From contig NC_092650.1 of NCBI RefSeq assembly GCF_032118995.1, forward strand, positions 24,438,001 through 24,502,000: a stretch of 64,000 nucleotides of DNA, in the 5' to 3' direction. This stretch comes from Asterias amurensis. Its lineage: Eukaryota; Echinodermata; Asteroidea; Forcipulatida; Asteriidae. How positions within the stretch are numbered: position 1 is the first letter of the stretch; each line of letters starts with the position of its first letter. Made by a program: the position numbers and the translations under genes. The notes below the pieces were generated by a model. That model saw nothing but the letters and a program-made list of their open reading frames with translations. It was not told where the DNA came from and ran no database searches. This document shows, piece by piece, positions 9,674 through 19,099 of this stretch.

Positions 9674-10055
9674 AGGAACACGTTGCCTTGGATCGGTCGA
9701 GTTGGTCTTTGAAAAGCGTTTGTAACCGTTTTTTATAAAATGCATATGGGTAGAAAGATGTTGTAAAAGTAGAATACAATGATCCACACAAACATGCCTC
9801 GAAATTGCGTGGTTTTCCTTTTACCTCGTCGACTAACACGTCGGCCATTTATGGGGGTCAAAATTTTGACTCCCATAAATGGCCGACCATGTTAGTTCGC
9901 ACAGTAGAAGGAAAACCACGCAATTTCGAGGCAAACTTGTGTGGATCATTGTATTCTACTTTTAAAACATCTTTCCAACCATATGCATTTTATAAAAAAC
10001 GGTTACAAACGCTTTTGTTTTGACCAACTCGTCCGATCCAAGGCAACGTGTTCCT
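9674..10055. mobile_element. Palindromic TTAA element, family P, intact ends
   Basis: A 382-bp near-perfect palindrome with tips AGGAACACGTTGCCTTGG and its complement, flanked by TTAA (9670-9673 and 10056-10059). The centre is TGACTCCCATAAATGGCCGA and its complement. Non-autonomous. Confidence 0.9.
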
Positions 10056-10059
10056 TTAA

Positions 10060-10590
10060 CCGTTTAGCCACTGAACCGCCCAGCCGCCTATCGATATACT
10101 GTAGTGGTAGGAGGAAACCTTGCTAGCTTGTGTTTGTAGAAAAAAAGGAACATCAAAAGAATCCTCGATAGTCATTATTAAGCTAATGAAGCTAATGACG
10201 GTGAAATAATTTAGCTCTTACCCCAACAAGACGCTCATAGTAAACACAAAGGAAACTGTATTTATTCATCATTCATGATAATATGGTCGAAAACTCACGC
10301 CTTCGCATTTAATCAGTATAATCATTGAGTCAGATAAAAGCCTTGAAAAGCTATTGTGTCCATTTTATCCTTACAAACAAATATTCGCCATAAAAATTAC
10401 CGTAGCCGTTTAACGAGAGACATGTATTGTTCTCATGCGAACTTGTACTTTTATACAAATATCAAGGTTCAAATTGTGCATAAAAATTAAGCTGTGGCTA
10501 TCTTTTAAAATTTGAACTACGATTCCAGTAATTAACTGCAAGAATCTTGAAGTATTAGTTTTCAACTCGGGCGGTGCAGGGACTAGAGGG
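10060..10590 (-). mobile_element. TTAA element, CCCTCTAG-tip family, copy 1
   Basis: A 531-bp element flanked by TTAA at 10056-10059 (shared with the right TTAA of the preceding family P element) and at 10591-10594. Tips are imperfect inverted repeats (CCGTTTAGCCACTGAACCG / CGGTGCAGGGACTAGAGGG). It is an inverted copy of 15096-15630. piggyBac-type by target site; no transposase frame. Confidence 0.8.
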
Positions 10591-10704
10591 TTAATTACAA
10601 CTCATCTCAAGTAATACAGACATTGATACACGTTGTTTTGTTAATGCTTGTAAAGGGAAACACCATTATGTGTAAAGGGAAACTCCATTATGTTTTGAAT
10701 ACTT

Positions 10705-10910
10705 GTAATAAATATCATTCCAGATTCCCCACCAATGAAGACTCAAAACTGATGCGAGAATGGGTTCATGATAAAAAGGATGCTCCTGAACGGTAGAAAA
10801 TGGCGTCCCACTGCACAAGACCGGCTCTGCAGTGCCATTTTTTTGCTGAAGAATGCCTGGTATTTTAGTGCGATGGGGCAAAACCTGCCACGTAAAAGAT
10901 TATTTCGGAT
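10705..10910 (+). pseudogene. THAP-domain fossil
   Basis: Broken frames read FPTNEDSKLMREWVHDKK, then after a stop KWRPTAQDRLCSA, then, across a slip in a T-run, HFFAEECLVF and GQNLPRKR. The order (FP, W, P-x-x-x-x-x-x-C-x-x-H-F) matches the THAP zinc-finger DNA-binding domain of P-element-like transposases and host THAP proteins. The N-terminal cysteines are not clear. Interrupted by stops and shifts, so not functional. Confidence 0.5.
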
Positions 10911-10950
10911 TTTTTGGGAGACTTCTAAACGATTATGTTTAATGATGTTA

Positions 10951-11360
10951 ATCTCAAGCCATCACATTGTGCTAGAAATCTTGGTATAGTATTAGTTGAT
11001 CATTTTACAATGACACAACATATCAATACTATTTGACAGGCTTCCTCTTATTGCTTCTACGAGATACGAAGGATAAGAAAATTATGAACCAGAACATAAC
11101 GGAAAATGGATACACGTCTTTGTAATGAGTCGAATTGAAAACTAGCTTTGATTTGAATTGGCTGCCTGTCAGATCAGTTTTAAAATGTTGTTGTTTGTAT
11201 AAAAGGCCATAAAATTAGGAACAAGCGCCTTCAGTGTGTAATCTTTTAACTAAAAGGTTTTCTCTCCCCCACGCCATCAGGATCGCCAGTTAGATACAGC
11301 TAGGCCCTATACATTCAAAACGTTGCTCAAGACACATTTATTTCGGCAGGCTTTATCTTA
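10951..11360 (+). pseudogene. Non-LTR retrotransposon RT C-terminus, degraded
   Basis: The frame beginning VNLKPSHCARNLGIVLVDHF, an H-I-N motif, an in-frame TGA, then QASSYCFYEIRRIRKI matches the segment after the RT palm of CR1/L2/Rex-like LINEs. Further on, LNWLPVRS and PYTFKTLLKTHLFRQALS match the conserved C-terminal tail. The segment between is deleted and frames shift. The 3' tail at 11427-11497 recurs at 51478-51545. Confidence 0.65.
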
Positions 11361-11426
11361 GTTTTAATGACCTTTGGCCGACTTATGTATAATGTTGATA
11401 CATGTTAACTTCTGTTCTTCTTGGCG

Positions 11427-11497
11427 AGACATGAACTTTACAGCAGCCAGATAACGAAGCTCATTACAAAATAATGAAACTCTAGCTGCCCTTACGG
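11427..11497 (+). repeat. LINE 3'-tail-like repeat
   Basis: GCGAGACATGAACTTTACAG to TAGCTGC is repeated almost exactly at 51478-51545. It directly follows the LINE RT fossil, so it is likely that element's 3' UTR. The 51-kb copy would then be a 5'-truncated insertion. Confidence 0.5.
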
Positions 11498-11500
11498 TGA

Positions 11501-11730
11501 CTGCTCTATATTCCGACACCCCTATATTCCGACACCCCTATGTTCCGACAACTCAACCTATATTCCGACACCCCATGTTCCGACACCCCTATGTTCCGAC
11601 AACTTAACCTATATTCCGACACCCCTATGTTTCGACACCCCTATGTTCCGACACCCTTATATTCCAACGACCCAAACACCCCTATATTCCGACACCCCTA
11701 TGTTCCGACAACCTGTATCAATAATTTGTG
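11501..11730 (+). repeat. 16-bp minisatellite arm (left)
   Basis: Tandem CTATATTCCGACACCC units with ATGTTCC and ACAACTTAAC variants. The reverse-complement array sits at 12358-12640, so the two form arms of an inverted structure. Translations such as MFRHPYVPT are artefacts. Confidence 0.85.
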
Positions 11731-11979
11731 TTAGCCATTTAAAAAAAAACAAAAAAACGGTGTGACTTGAAAAAACTACACATGACCGCAATTGAATCCA
11801 TGAACGTACCCCGGTAACCTATCTTTAGGCCTATGTAGCCCCACTAAGGAGTTTAATTTGTATAACAAGTTTTATTCTGCTATTAAAAATTAGCAACTTT
11901 TGTTTCTTTAGCAGAGGACTGAGTAATGGAGGGGTGGTAGGACTTAGTTATTTATTGTTATTAATTGTTAACAAATTAT

Positions 11980-12011
<32 letters not shown>

Positions 12012-12357
12012 TGTGGGGGGGGGGGGGGGGGCAAAAGAAAGAAATTACACATCGGCGCAATAAACGCAGGAGAGGGTTGGAATTTTTATTAATTGAAGGC
12101 TCATGAAATGTTATCAACACGGACACGCACCTAACAATAGCAAAGTACCGAGTATTTCATTGCCAGCTACCTCGGGGAGCCACACTCATGTGTATAACCA
12201 CAAAAAAATGAAATGCACGCGTAATTCTATCACTTTTTAAAACAGTACAAATTCATCTTATGAATGTTCAAACCTAATCCCGGCCGAAATTTACTGGGAA
12301 ACCTGGAGTAATATAAGTTGTGTTTTTGTTATTGATCAACTGAGTAATAATGTGCGG
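11731..12357. other. Spacer between inverted minisatellite arms
   Basis: AT-rich spacer with a TA microsatellite at 11981-12003 and a G-run at 12015-12031. No gene recognised. Confidence 0.5.
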
Positions 12358-12640
12358 AAACAACTTGTCGGAACATTGGGGTGTCGGAACATAGGGGTGT
12401 CGGAATATAGGGGTGTCGGAACTTAGGGATGTCGGAATATAGGGGTGTCGGAATATAGGGGTGTCGGAATATAGGAATGTCGGAATATAGGGGTGTCGGA
12501 ATATAGGGGTGTCGGAATATAGGGGTGTCGGAATATAGGGATGTCGGAATATAGGGGTGTCGGAATATAGAGGTGTCGGAATATAGGCTGAGTTGTCGGA
12601 ACATAGGGGTGTCGGAACATAGGGGTGTCGGATTATAGGT
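12358..12640 (-). repeat. 16-bp minisatellite arm (right)
   Basis: Tandem GGGTGTCGGAATATAG units, about 17 of them, in opposite orientation to the left arm. Unit variants (GGAACATAGG) appear at corresponding positions in both arms. Confidence 0.85.
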
Positions 12641-12811
12641 GTGTAACCGTAAGATTGCATACACTTTCTAGCTGGCTGCCAAAACACAAAGGTTTTGCCC
12701 GGCGGTATGCGCGCGAATCATGGAAAGAAACCCCCCAGATCATTAGACATGTTATTCAAAGGTATGCAACATGGTATGCAATGAAATTCACGACATCGCA
12801 AATAATATTCG

Positions 12812-13010
12812 CAGACGTGTGCGCACATATTCGCGAATTGTTTCACGACATTGCATACGTGTGCGCACATATTTGCGAATTGTTTCACGACATTGCATAC
12901 GTGTGCGCACATATTCGCGAATTGTTTCACGACATTGCATTCGTGTGCGCACATATTTGCGAATTGTTTCACGACATTGCATACGTATGCGCACACGTTT
13001 GCGATATGCG
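12812..13010. repeat. 42-bp minisatellite with palindromic core
   Basis: About five units of 42 bp, each with GTGTGCGCACA and ATTCGCGAAT dyads and TTTCACGACATTGCATAC. Alternating units differ by TTCGCG/TTTGCG, so the higher-order unit is 84 bp. Frames are open in several phases because 42 is a multiple of three. Confidence 0.85.
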
Positions 13011-13039
13011 ATGTCCCTTCAGGGCCACCATATGTTATG

Positions 13040-13381
13040 GTTTTCGTGTGACGTCAGATGTCACATCGTCTATATACAACAGGGCTTGAAATTGATACTT
13101 TATGGCCTTGCCTGAGGCCAATGATTTTAGTAATGAGCCATTAAACTGAAATAAATCATGGGCTTGGAGTCAAAAACACCACACTGCAAAATAATTTTAA
13201 TTTTTAAATAAAAGTAATGTTTAAATGATGACTTTTGAGTCTAAAACATCTTTCAATTCTGTTGAATATCAAAGTATACCTACAACAAATTGTTGTTAAT
13301 CTTCTCATAGTGTTGTTCAATTAAAAACAGTTTAGGTAATAAAAGTCTTTTCTCATTTTGATTGTGGTCCAGTAAACATTC
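13040..13381. other. No recognisable feature
   Basis: AT-rich, no repeat border or gene signal seen. Confidence 0.4.
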
Positions 13382-13490
13382 TGGGGTGGATTTCACAAAG
13401 GTAGTCCTAACTTAGGACTAGTCCTAGGCAAGGAGAAAGGACTGGTCTTAAGTTAGGACTAGTAACTCATCTATAAGTTAGGACTACCTT
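13382..13490. mobile_element. Short MITE or element end, Harbinger-type terminus
   Basis: Starts GGGTGGATTTCACAAAGG and consists of repeated AGTCCTAACTTAGGACTAGT dyads, ending in TTAGGACTACCTT. The tip is close to the Harbinger derivative at 21522 (GGGGTCGATTTCACGAAG) and inverted relative to 18955-19074. Confidence 0.6.
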
Positions 13491-13855
13491 GGTTAAAGCG
13501 AGTGCATTTTTTCATCTTTACTCTCTCAGTAAATCATCATAGCAGTGTATGAAAGATTGCGTTAAAAAGTTAAAGTTCTGTAACTATTTAATTAAAAATT
13601 TAAATCAAAAATTGTGATGTTAGTGTATGCCTTAGTGTTTCCAAATTGTAACAAACACAAATTCTGTCAACGGTCTCTGGTCAAATTTGTAAACCCAAAT
13701 CAAAGAAGAATTCACTACCAATGAAAATGTTGAGCATTCCGTCATAAATCATCTTGGAATATAAGAGAAGGCGATGAGGTCCTAAAATGGGCTGTTTGAT
13801 ACCAGCAGAGTTTGTGGCGGTGCGATAAGGGACCGAGCCAAACAGGGTTTTAAAC
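13491..13855. other. No recognisable feature
   Basis: AT-rich sequence without splice-flanked frames or clear repeats. Confidence 0.35.
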
Positions 13856-14230
13856 GACCATTCATAAATACCTCAGCCAGTTTTGATAATCCTGTGCTAT
13901 AGTGGAAAGCGCATAACGTGGGTGTGCATAAACCTTTTGTTAATGCACAGTAAAAAGTATTAACAACATGGGCGTGACACGCGAGCTTATTAGACAGTTT
14001 ATTCATCTATTGGTCGAGAGCAACGGCCAGCAGGACAGTGTTGTGCCACATCACGCGATACGCGCGACGCGCACAGCATTCCCTTATAAGGAGTTGTTTA
14101 CTCGAGGGCGGCGGAGGGCCTTACCATTCCATAGCTGGAGGGGTGTTGTGTTTAAAGAAATCATTGAACAGTTATAGTTTTTGCATTTATTTTACTTTTT
14201 GACCAAAGGTGTTGATTTTTTTTGACCGAA
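13856..14230 (+). repeat. Dispersed repeat with CArG box (inverted copy of 2357-2735)
   Basis: Matches the reverse complement of the 2.4-kb copy. CCTTATAAGG lies at 14082-14091 within GC-rich sequence, followed by an AT-rich tail ending in GACCGAAAAGG. Could be a transposon promoter or terminus; no product recognised. Confidence 0.6.
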
Positions 14231-14458
14231 AAGGTATTTATGAATGGGAATCAAAGTGTGTTGAATCGGTTTTCAACAAGTGGTTTAAAGCCATTAGACA
14301 CTTCAAAAGAGGGTGCCATCAGAAGAAGCTTGTACACCTGTCAGTTTCCCAATATGGGGGACAGAATCCTCAAGATCAAGAATGTTTGATGTCATGTTTA
14401 AAAGACCGGTAACTGTTTTTTGTCTTGAAGGGACCAATTTCAAGCAATGTGCTTACCA

Positions 14459-14695
14459 GACTAAGGGCCTTGTCACATGTGACGAGGTCACTTTTGCAGG
14501 CAACTTGGAGGCAAAAAAAAACAACCAACTGCAGTGCATAACAGTGGTGCATACTGAGGAACACTTTGTAGCAAACGGGTCGATCACAAGAGAAATAGGT
14601 GAACATTCAAATGTGAATGCTTTTTCTTCATGGAAGAGATTGGTGGAACTGGTTGCCCGTAATTTGCCTCCGTGTGACAATGTCCTATTACTATG
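14459..14695. mobile_element. Probable MITE
   Basis: Imperfect inverted tips AGGGCCTTGTCACATGTG and CCTCCGTGTGACAATGTCCT. Overlapping open frames on both strands, up to 131 codons, match no protein I know and are probably fortuitous. Confidence 0.4.
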
Positions 14696-14734
14696 CAGCC
14701 CAAAGTAGGCCTACCATGTCACACCGACAATCTT

Positions 14735-14997
14735 TGACTGGTTTCCTGCTAAGTTCTGCTTAGCACAAAATGGCTGCTTATTAAGCAGTGGGCCCAATTC
14801 CATAAAGCTGCGTAGCACGAAAATTTGCTTAGCCTTCCGGTGCTTCGGCCTACTGCACGAAAATAAATGCACTTCACAATGATGCAAATCCATGGTGAAC
14901 GCACAATACGGCCGCCTATTTTTCTGCTAACTTGTGAAATACTCTTGCACTACAAGCAAACTTTTCTGCTACAATAAGCACGAAAACTTGCTTACCA
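14735..14997. repeat. Dispersed repeat rich in CTGCTTAGCA motifs
   Basis: Recurring inverted GCTTAGCA/TGCTAAGC motifs around GGGCCCAATTCCATAAAGC. Related sequence occurs near 0.6, 27.8, 28.4, 55.1 and 59.8 kb. Likely a degraded MITE family. Confidence 0.5.
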
Positions 14998-15001
14998 TTA
15001 A

Positions 15002-15910
15002 AGGAACACGTTGCTTCGGATCGGACGAGTTGGCAGTGTACAAAGCGTTTGTAACCGTTTGTTATAAAATTCATATAATTGGAAAGATGTTTTAACCCTC
15101 TAGTCCCTGCACCGCCAAAGTTTGCTGAAAACTAATACTTCAAGATCCTTGCAGTTAAATACTGGAATCGTAGTTCAAATTTTAAAATATAGCCACAGCT
15201 TAATTTTTATGCACAATTTGAACCTTGATATTTGTATAAAAGTACAAGTTCGCATGAGAACAATACATGTCTCTCGTTAAACGGCTACGGTAATGTTTAT
15301 GGGTAATATTTGTTTGTAAGGATAAAATGGACACAGTAGCTTTTCAAGGCTTTTATCTGACTCAATGATTATACTGATTAAATGCGAAGGCGTGAGTTTT
15401 CTACAATATTATCATGAATGATGAATAAATACAGTTTCCTTTGTGTTTACTATGAGCGTCTTGTTGGGGTAAGAGCTAAATTATTTCACCATCATTAGCT
15501 TCATTAGCTTAATAATGACTATCGAGGATTCTTTTGATGTTCATTTTTTTCTACAAACACAAGCTAGCAAGGTTTCCTTCTACCACTACAGTATATCGAT
15601 AGGCGGCTGGGCGGTTCAGTGGCTAAATGGTTAGAAAGTAGAATACAAATGATACACACGCGTGGTTTTTCCTTTTGCTTTGCGAACTAACACGGTCGGC
15701 CATTTATGGGAGTAAAAAATTTGACTCACATAAATGGCCGACCGTTTTAGTCGACGAGGTAAACTGAAAACCACGCAATTTCGAGTCATATTTGTGTGGA
15801 TCATTGTATTCTACTTTTAAAACATCTTTCCAGCCATAATATAAATTTTAACAAATGTTTACAAACACTTTTCAAATACCAACTCGACCGATCCAAGGCA
15901 ACGTGTTCAT
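15002..15910. mobile_element. Family P TTAA element split by another insertion
   Basis: Left part 15002-15091 and right part 15635-15910 together make one family P element (tips AGGAACACGTTGCTTCGG and CAAGGCAACGTGTTCAT), with TTAA at 14998-15001 and 15911-15914. A 535-bp element occupies its internal TTAA. Confidence 0.85.
15096..15630 (+). mobile_element. TTAA element, CCCTCTAG-tip family, copy 2 (nested)
   Basis: Inserted at a TTAA (15092-15095) within the family P element; the right flank is TTAG, one substitution from TTAA. Tips CCCTCTAGTCCCTGCACCG and the complement of CCATTTAGCCACTGAACCG. Inverted relative to 10060-10590. No transposase. Confidence 0.8.
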
Positions 15911-15914
15911 TTAA

Positions 15915-16904
15915 GCAGCGCTATGAAATTGGGGCCTGGTTGAATTTTGAACATTGCTCCAGATTTTCGGCGACTATCTAAAAAACGCTACAACCTTTCA
16001 AAATGCAATTTTCACATGTTAGTTTTTATTAAATACATTTATATATTTATTAGATTAAAACAATTTTTCAAATAACCAAAATTAGGCATACTTAAACCTT
16101 TAAACACTCAATTCGTATTTAAGTATGAACATTTTTAAATGTTTTCCCGGCCAATCCATTAAAATTTCATCTACAAACATTGTAGGGCACATCGCTTAGA
16201 TTACAGTTTTTCAAACTTTTGCCTTACCCTGGACGGCCCCTGCCAACAAAGAATTATGTCCGAAGATTTAAAATAAATAAAAATTCATTTCAAATTCACA
16301 CATTTCCCCCAGTCCACTCACTAGGGGTTTCTATTACTATACCTTAATTCATTCAAATTCGTTTCCGTGTACTTACAGGTTCGTTTTTCTCATTCAGAAT
16401 AATTTCAGTCATTCTATGTGATTTATAGGCATTTAAGATTACACGTTGATATTTCTTCAGTTGAAACTCTACTTCCGTTTACACTCTTGATGAAATCAAT
16501 TATTTATTTTATCTATTTATTTTAATTATTCGGACAATATACAATTAACACAAGCACAGGCCGTCTAGGGAAGGGCAAAAGTATAAAACAAAAATGTCAT
16601 AAAAAAAAGATGTATACCCTCCCAGACCTATAGCCCATAAAAAGGTAAAATTATATTGCAAGGGTCTTGCTGCCTTATGAAATTGAATGAGTCTTGCTGA
16701 AATCGAATGTTCTTATTTAACCAGTGAATGCTAAACTGGTGAACTTGAATTAACTGTTGAATGCTGATTCAACGGAGCATTCAATTTCAAACGAGATGAA
16801 TGAGCCGGGTGTTAAAGTTAATGATTTTTTGTTGAAATTGGCCGGGAAAACCTATAATAATATAAAGGTAATATCGTCTTATGCATTATCAAGTGCGTAC
16901 TAAT
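15915..16904. other. AT-rich non-coding DNA
   Basis: No gene seen. GTTTTCCCGGCCAAT near 16141 and ATTGGCCGGGAAAAC near 16836 are an inverted pair with the same motif as the next element and the 57.5 and 62.2 kb repeats, so an older diverged element may span this stretch. Confidence 0.4.
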
Positions 16905-17290
16905 ATAGGTTTTCTCGGTCAATTTCGGAAAATCAGTAGCCAATTTAACCTCCAAGCTATTCTATTTCGCGCGAAATCGAATGCAACTGAAAAGGGTCAC
17001 TCGATTTCGTTTTATGATTATTCAAATGTAATGTTGCGTCATTCGATTTAGCAAAATAATCATTCAATTTAACAATTCATCAAAGCAGCATTCAAATTCT
17101 CAGACGCTTCTTGAGGCGTCTGGTCACGAAAAAGAATGATGATACGCTAAATTGAACAGAGTGCTATAGGAATTTGACTCAACTCAAAACGAAATTGAAT
17201 GGCCGAATTCTGAATTTGAAACGGCTTTAATTCGAACGCATGAACATGAAATTGACTGCTGATTTTCCGAATTTGACCGAGAAAACCTAT
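16905..17290. mobile_element. MITE with ~40-bp inverted ends
   Basis: The left end ATAGGTTTTCTCGGTCAATT and the right-end complement match over about 40 bases with few differences. Inner sequence is non-coding. Confidence 0.75.
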
Positions 17291-17520
17291 ACTATGGTTA
17301 CTTGAAATAAAAAACAACAGTCAAAGGATATAAAATTAATAATCACAAAGCGTCAAGGCACTGGGCACTATTGGTAATTACTTTAAATACGTGTAAGCAT
17401 AAACACTTGGTGATGAGCAATGGAGTGCTGTTAAAAACATTGTGTGAAACAGTCACTCTGACGTAACGTAGTTTTTGAGAAAGAGGTAATTTCTCACTCG
17501 AAAATACAAATCAAAAAAAT

Positions 17521-17570
17521 AGTTAATGGCTTGACGTTTCGCCCTAGCAGAGTCTTTCTCGAAGGCTTAA
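17521..17570 (-). other. Hammerhead-like terminal motif of the Penelope-like element (minus copy)
   Basis: The complement reads CGAGAAAGACTCTGCTAGGG then CGAAACGTC. GACTC-TGCTA-GGG(T)C can form a hammerhead stem II followed by GAAAC, but the CUGAUGA core is replaced by CGAGAAA. Related to known Penelope-like element hammerheads by position and shape only. Confidence 0.4.
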
Positions 17571-17857
17571 TGACAACACAACAAACATGAACAGGTAACT
17601 AAGTGAAACAAAGCAGTGAAGTGGAAATATATGAATGAGGTTAGAAAGCATGCATGAAGAAGCAGGGGGTAAACAATGAATAGGGGGACAAGAAAAGGGG
17701 GGGAAGGGAAGGGACTGGCTTGACCACAAGCAAGAAGATGGAAACACAAAGGACAACATCAAGGGTGGTGAGGTTGGGTAAAAAGTAATTAATTAGTGAA
17801 TGAGGCTCAGGCTAAAAGGCTAGGGGGAAAAAAGGAGACGGCAAAACAAAAGGTTTA

Positions 17858-18387
17858 TTAGTCGTTTCCTTCTTGGATGTTCAGACCATGGGGTTGAATG
17901 GTCTGGAGGCGTCTAATCCAGAGTTTCTCCCTACTCAAACGCACAGTCTCTCTGTGGTTGCCTAGTGCCTCTATGCCCTGTAAGATCATGTCAGAAATGG
18001 AGTGATTAGGAAGATTGAAGTGATGACCTACAGGTGTATCTAACTTTTGGGTCTTGACTGTAGATCTGTGGCCGTAGAAACGCCGCTTGAGTGTAGTTCT
18101 AGTTTCACTAATATATTGAACACCACAGACTCTGCAAGATATGAGATAAATGAGATTAGTGGTGGTGCAGGTGACATGACCCCTTGTCTTATGGGTGGTA
18201 CCGCCGGTGTTACTGGTGAAGGAGTCCGATTCCCTGATGTGTTGTCTACAGACGATGCATTTGGAGATGTTGGAACACCTAAAAGTTCCCTGTGGTAGAG
18301 GGGGATTAACATCATCATTAAAGGAAGGACTTCTGCTCGGACAATGAGATCCCTGAGACTTGGTGGGCGTCTGTAGGCAACTATGGG
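17858..18387 (-). pseudogene. Penelope-like GIY-YIG endonuclease domain, 5'-truncated with a frameshift
   Basis: The N-terminal part reads EEPIVAYRRPPSLRDLIVRA in one frame, then continues after a frameshift near 18320 as PSFNDDVNPPLPQGTFRC. A Cys-rich linker (CSNISKCIVC) leads into the GIY-YIG core: NLIYLISCRVCGVQYI, then LKRRFYGHR and SREKLWI, giving the family's two Tyr, Arg/His and Glu positions. The usual GE(T) after the second Tyr is SE(T) here. Stop at 17858. In a full element this nuclease nicks target DNA and lies C-terminal to the RT. Confidence 0.85.
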
Positions 18388-18665
18388 TTCCTCCTGATGA
18401 AGCAAGCCTCAAAGCTTTCATTAACCACATCAATTCCTTCCACATGACCATCAAATTCACGAGCGAATACTCAACCAAGGATACACACTTTCTGGATGTC
18501 AAGAAGGTTCTCAAGACAGATGAAGGCTTAACCACAGATCTCTTTGTTAAACCCACAGATAAACACCAATACCTACATTCCACTATATAGCTGTCACCCC
18601 CGACACTGCAAAACCAGCATAGCCTACAGTCAGGCCCTCAGACTCCGTCGAATCTGTTCTAATGA
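18388..18665 (+). pseudogene. Penelope-like RT C-terminal fragment
   Basis: Reads DEASLKAFINHINSFHMTIK, then FTSEYSTKDTHFLDVK, then TTDLFVKPTDKHQYLHST, a run typical of the RT thumb region of Penelope-like elements. A stop follows, and IAYSQALRLRRICSNDSH continues in another frame. The remaining RT and the GIY-YIG region are missing on this strand; the sequence jumps directly to the terminal hammerhead-like repeat. Confidence 0.8.
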
Positions 18666-18671
18666 TTCTCA

Positions 18672-18722
18672 TTTAGCCTTCGAGAAAGACTCTGCTAGGG
18701 TCGAAACGTCAGGCCATTAACT
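18672..18722 (+). other. Hammerhead-like terminal motif of the Penelope-like element (plus copy)
   Basis: CGAGAAAGACTCTGCTAGGG at 18681-18700 then TCGAAACGTC: stem II GACTC/GGGTC with loop TGCTA, then GAAAC and GTC. Core nucleotides deviate from CUGAUGA. Variants recur at 19281, 37061 and 63172. Confidence 0.4.
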
Positions 18723-18954
18723 ATTTTTTGCATTTATACTCTCGGTCCATTTGGTTGGTAAGTTGTTTGCAACAGCTAATTTAATTTTCTCGAAAATACA
18801 AATCGTTAGAAGCCTTTAATAATGCATCTGAAAGCACACCAAGTTATCATTCTCTTGCAAATTCGATGACCATTATTGAGCCCAAATGTTCACAGGTTTG
18901 TTAGTTTGTTTGCATTATGTTGGGATACACCAAGTGAAACTATAGGCAATGCTA

Positions 18955-19074
18955 AGAGATAGTACTGGTCCTAAGTTAGGACCAGTAACTCATCCTAACT
19001 TAGGACTGGTCCTATCTCTGAGCATTGCCTAGGACTAGTCCTAAGTTAGGACTACCTTTGTGAAATCCACCCCA
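18955..19074. mobile_element. Harbinger-type MITE nested in an R1 element
   Basis: TCCTAAGTTAGGACCAGTAA dyads ending in ACCTTTGTGAAATCCACCC, the complement of the 13382 tip. It sits just before the right tip of the R1 host element. Confidence 0.6.
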
Positions 19075-19099
19075 GTGCCTTTAACTTTTAACATACTCA

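Larger units (their letters stand above)
17513..18788. mobile_element. Penelope-like retroelement, truncated and self-inverted
   Basis: A 1276-bp insertion flanked by a 16-bp target duplication, CTCGAAAATACAAATC, at 17497-17512 and 18789-18804. It holds a GIY-YIG fragment on the minus strand and an RT-end fragment on the plus strand, meeting head to head near 18388. Both outer ends carry the same ~50-bp terminal sequence in inverted orientation. The family is recognised from its RT tail and GIY-YIG domain. Confidence 0.8.
17354..19081. mobile_element. Family R1 TTAA element carrying two nested insertions
   Basis: The left piece 17354-17512 (GGCACTGGGCACTATTGG tip) and the right pieces up to CCAGTGCCTTTAA near 19081 are the two ends of one R1 element. 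It is interrupted by a Penelope-like element (17513-18788) and by a Harbinger-type MITE (18955-19074). Confidence 0.75.

Noticed and set aside
12274..12687. 137-codon PTPLYSDTPIFRH repeat frame
   Set aside because: Translation of a 16-bp minisatellite read in three phases.
14313..14708. 131-codon plus-strand frame
   Set aside because: Coincides with a probable MITE and has equally long frames on the other strand.
17858..18583. Single 241-codon GIY-YIG protein starting at 18583
   Set aside because: The first ~65 codons are antisense to the RT fragment; the true domain begins after the inversion junction near 18388.
13382..19074. One 5.7-kb element spanning inverted GGTGGATTTCACAAAGG tips
   Set aside because: Each end is itself a compact dyad-rich unit, the right one is nested in an R1 element, and the interior is a mosaic of other insertions; separate MITEs are simpler.
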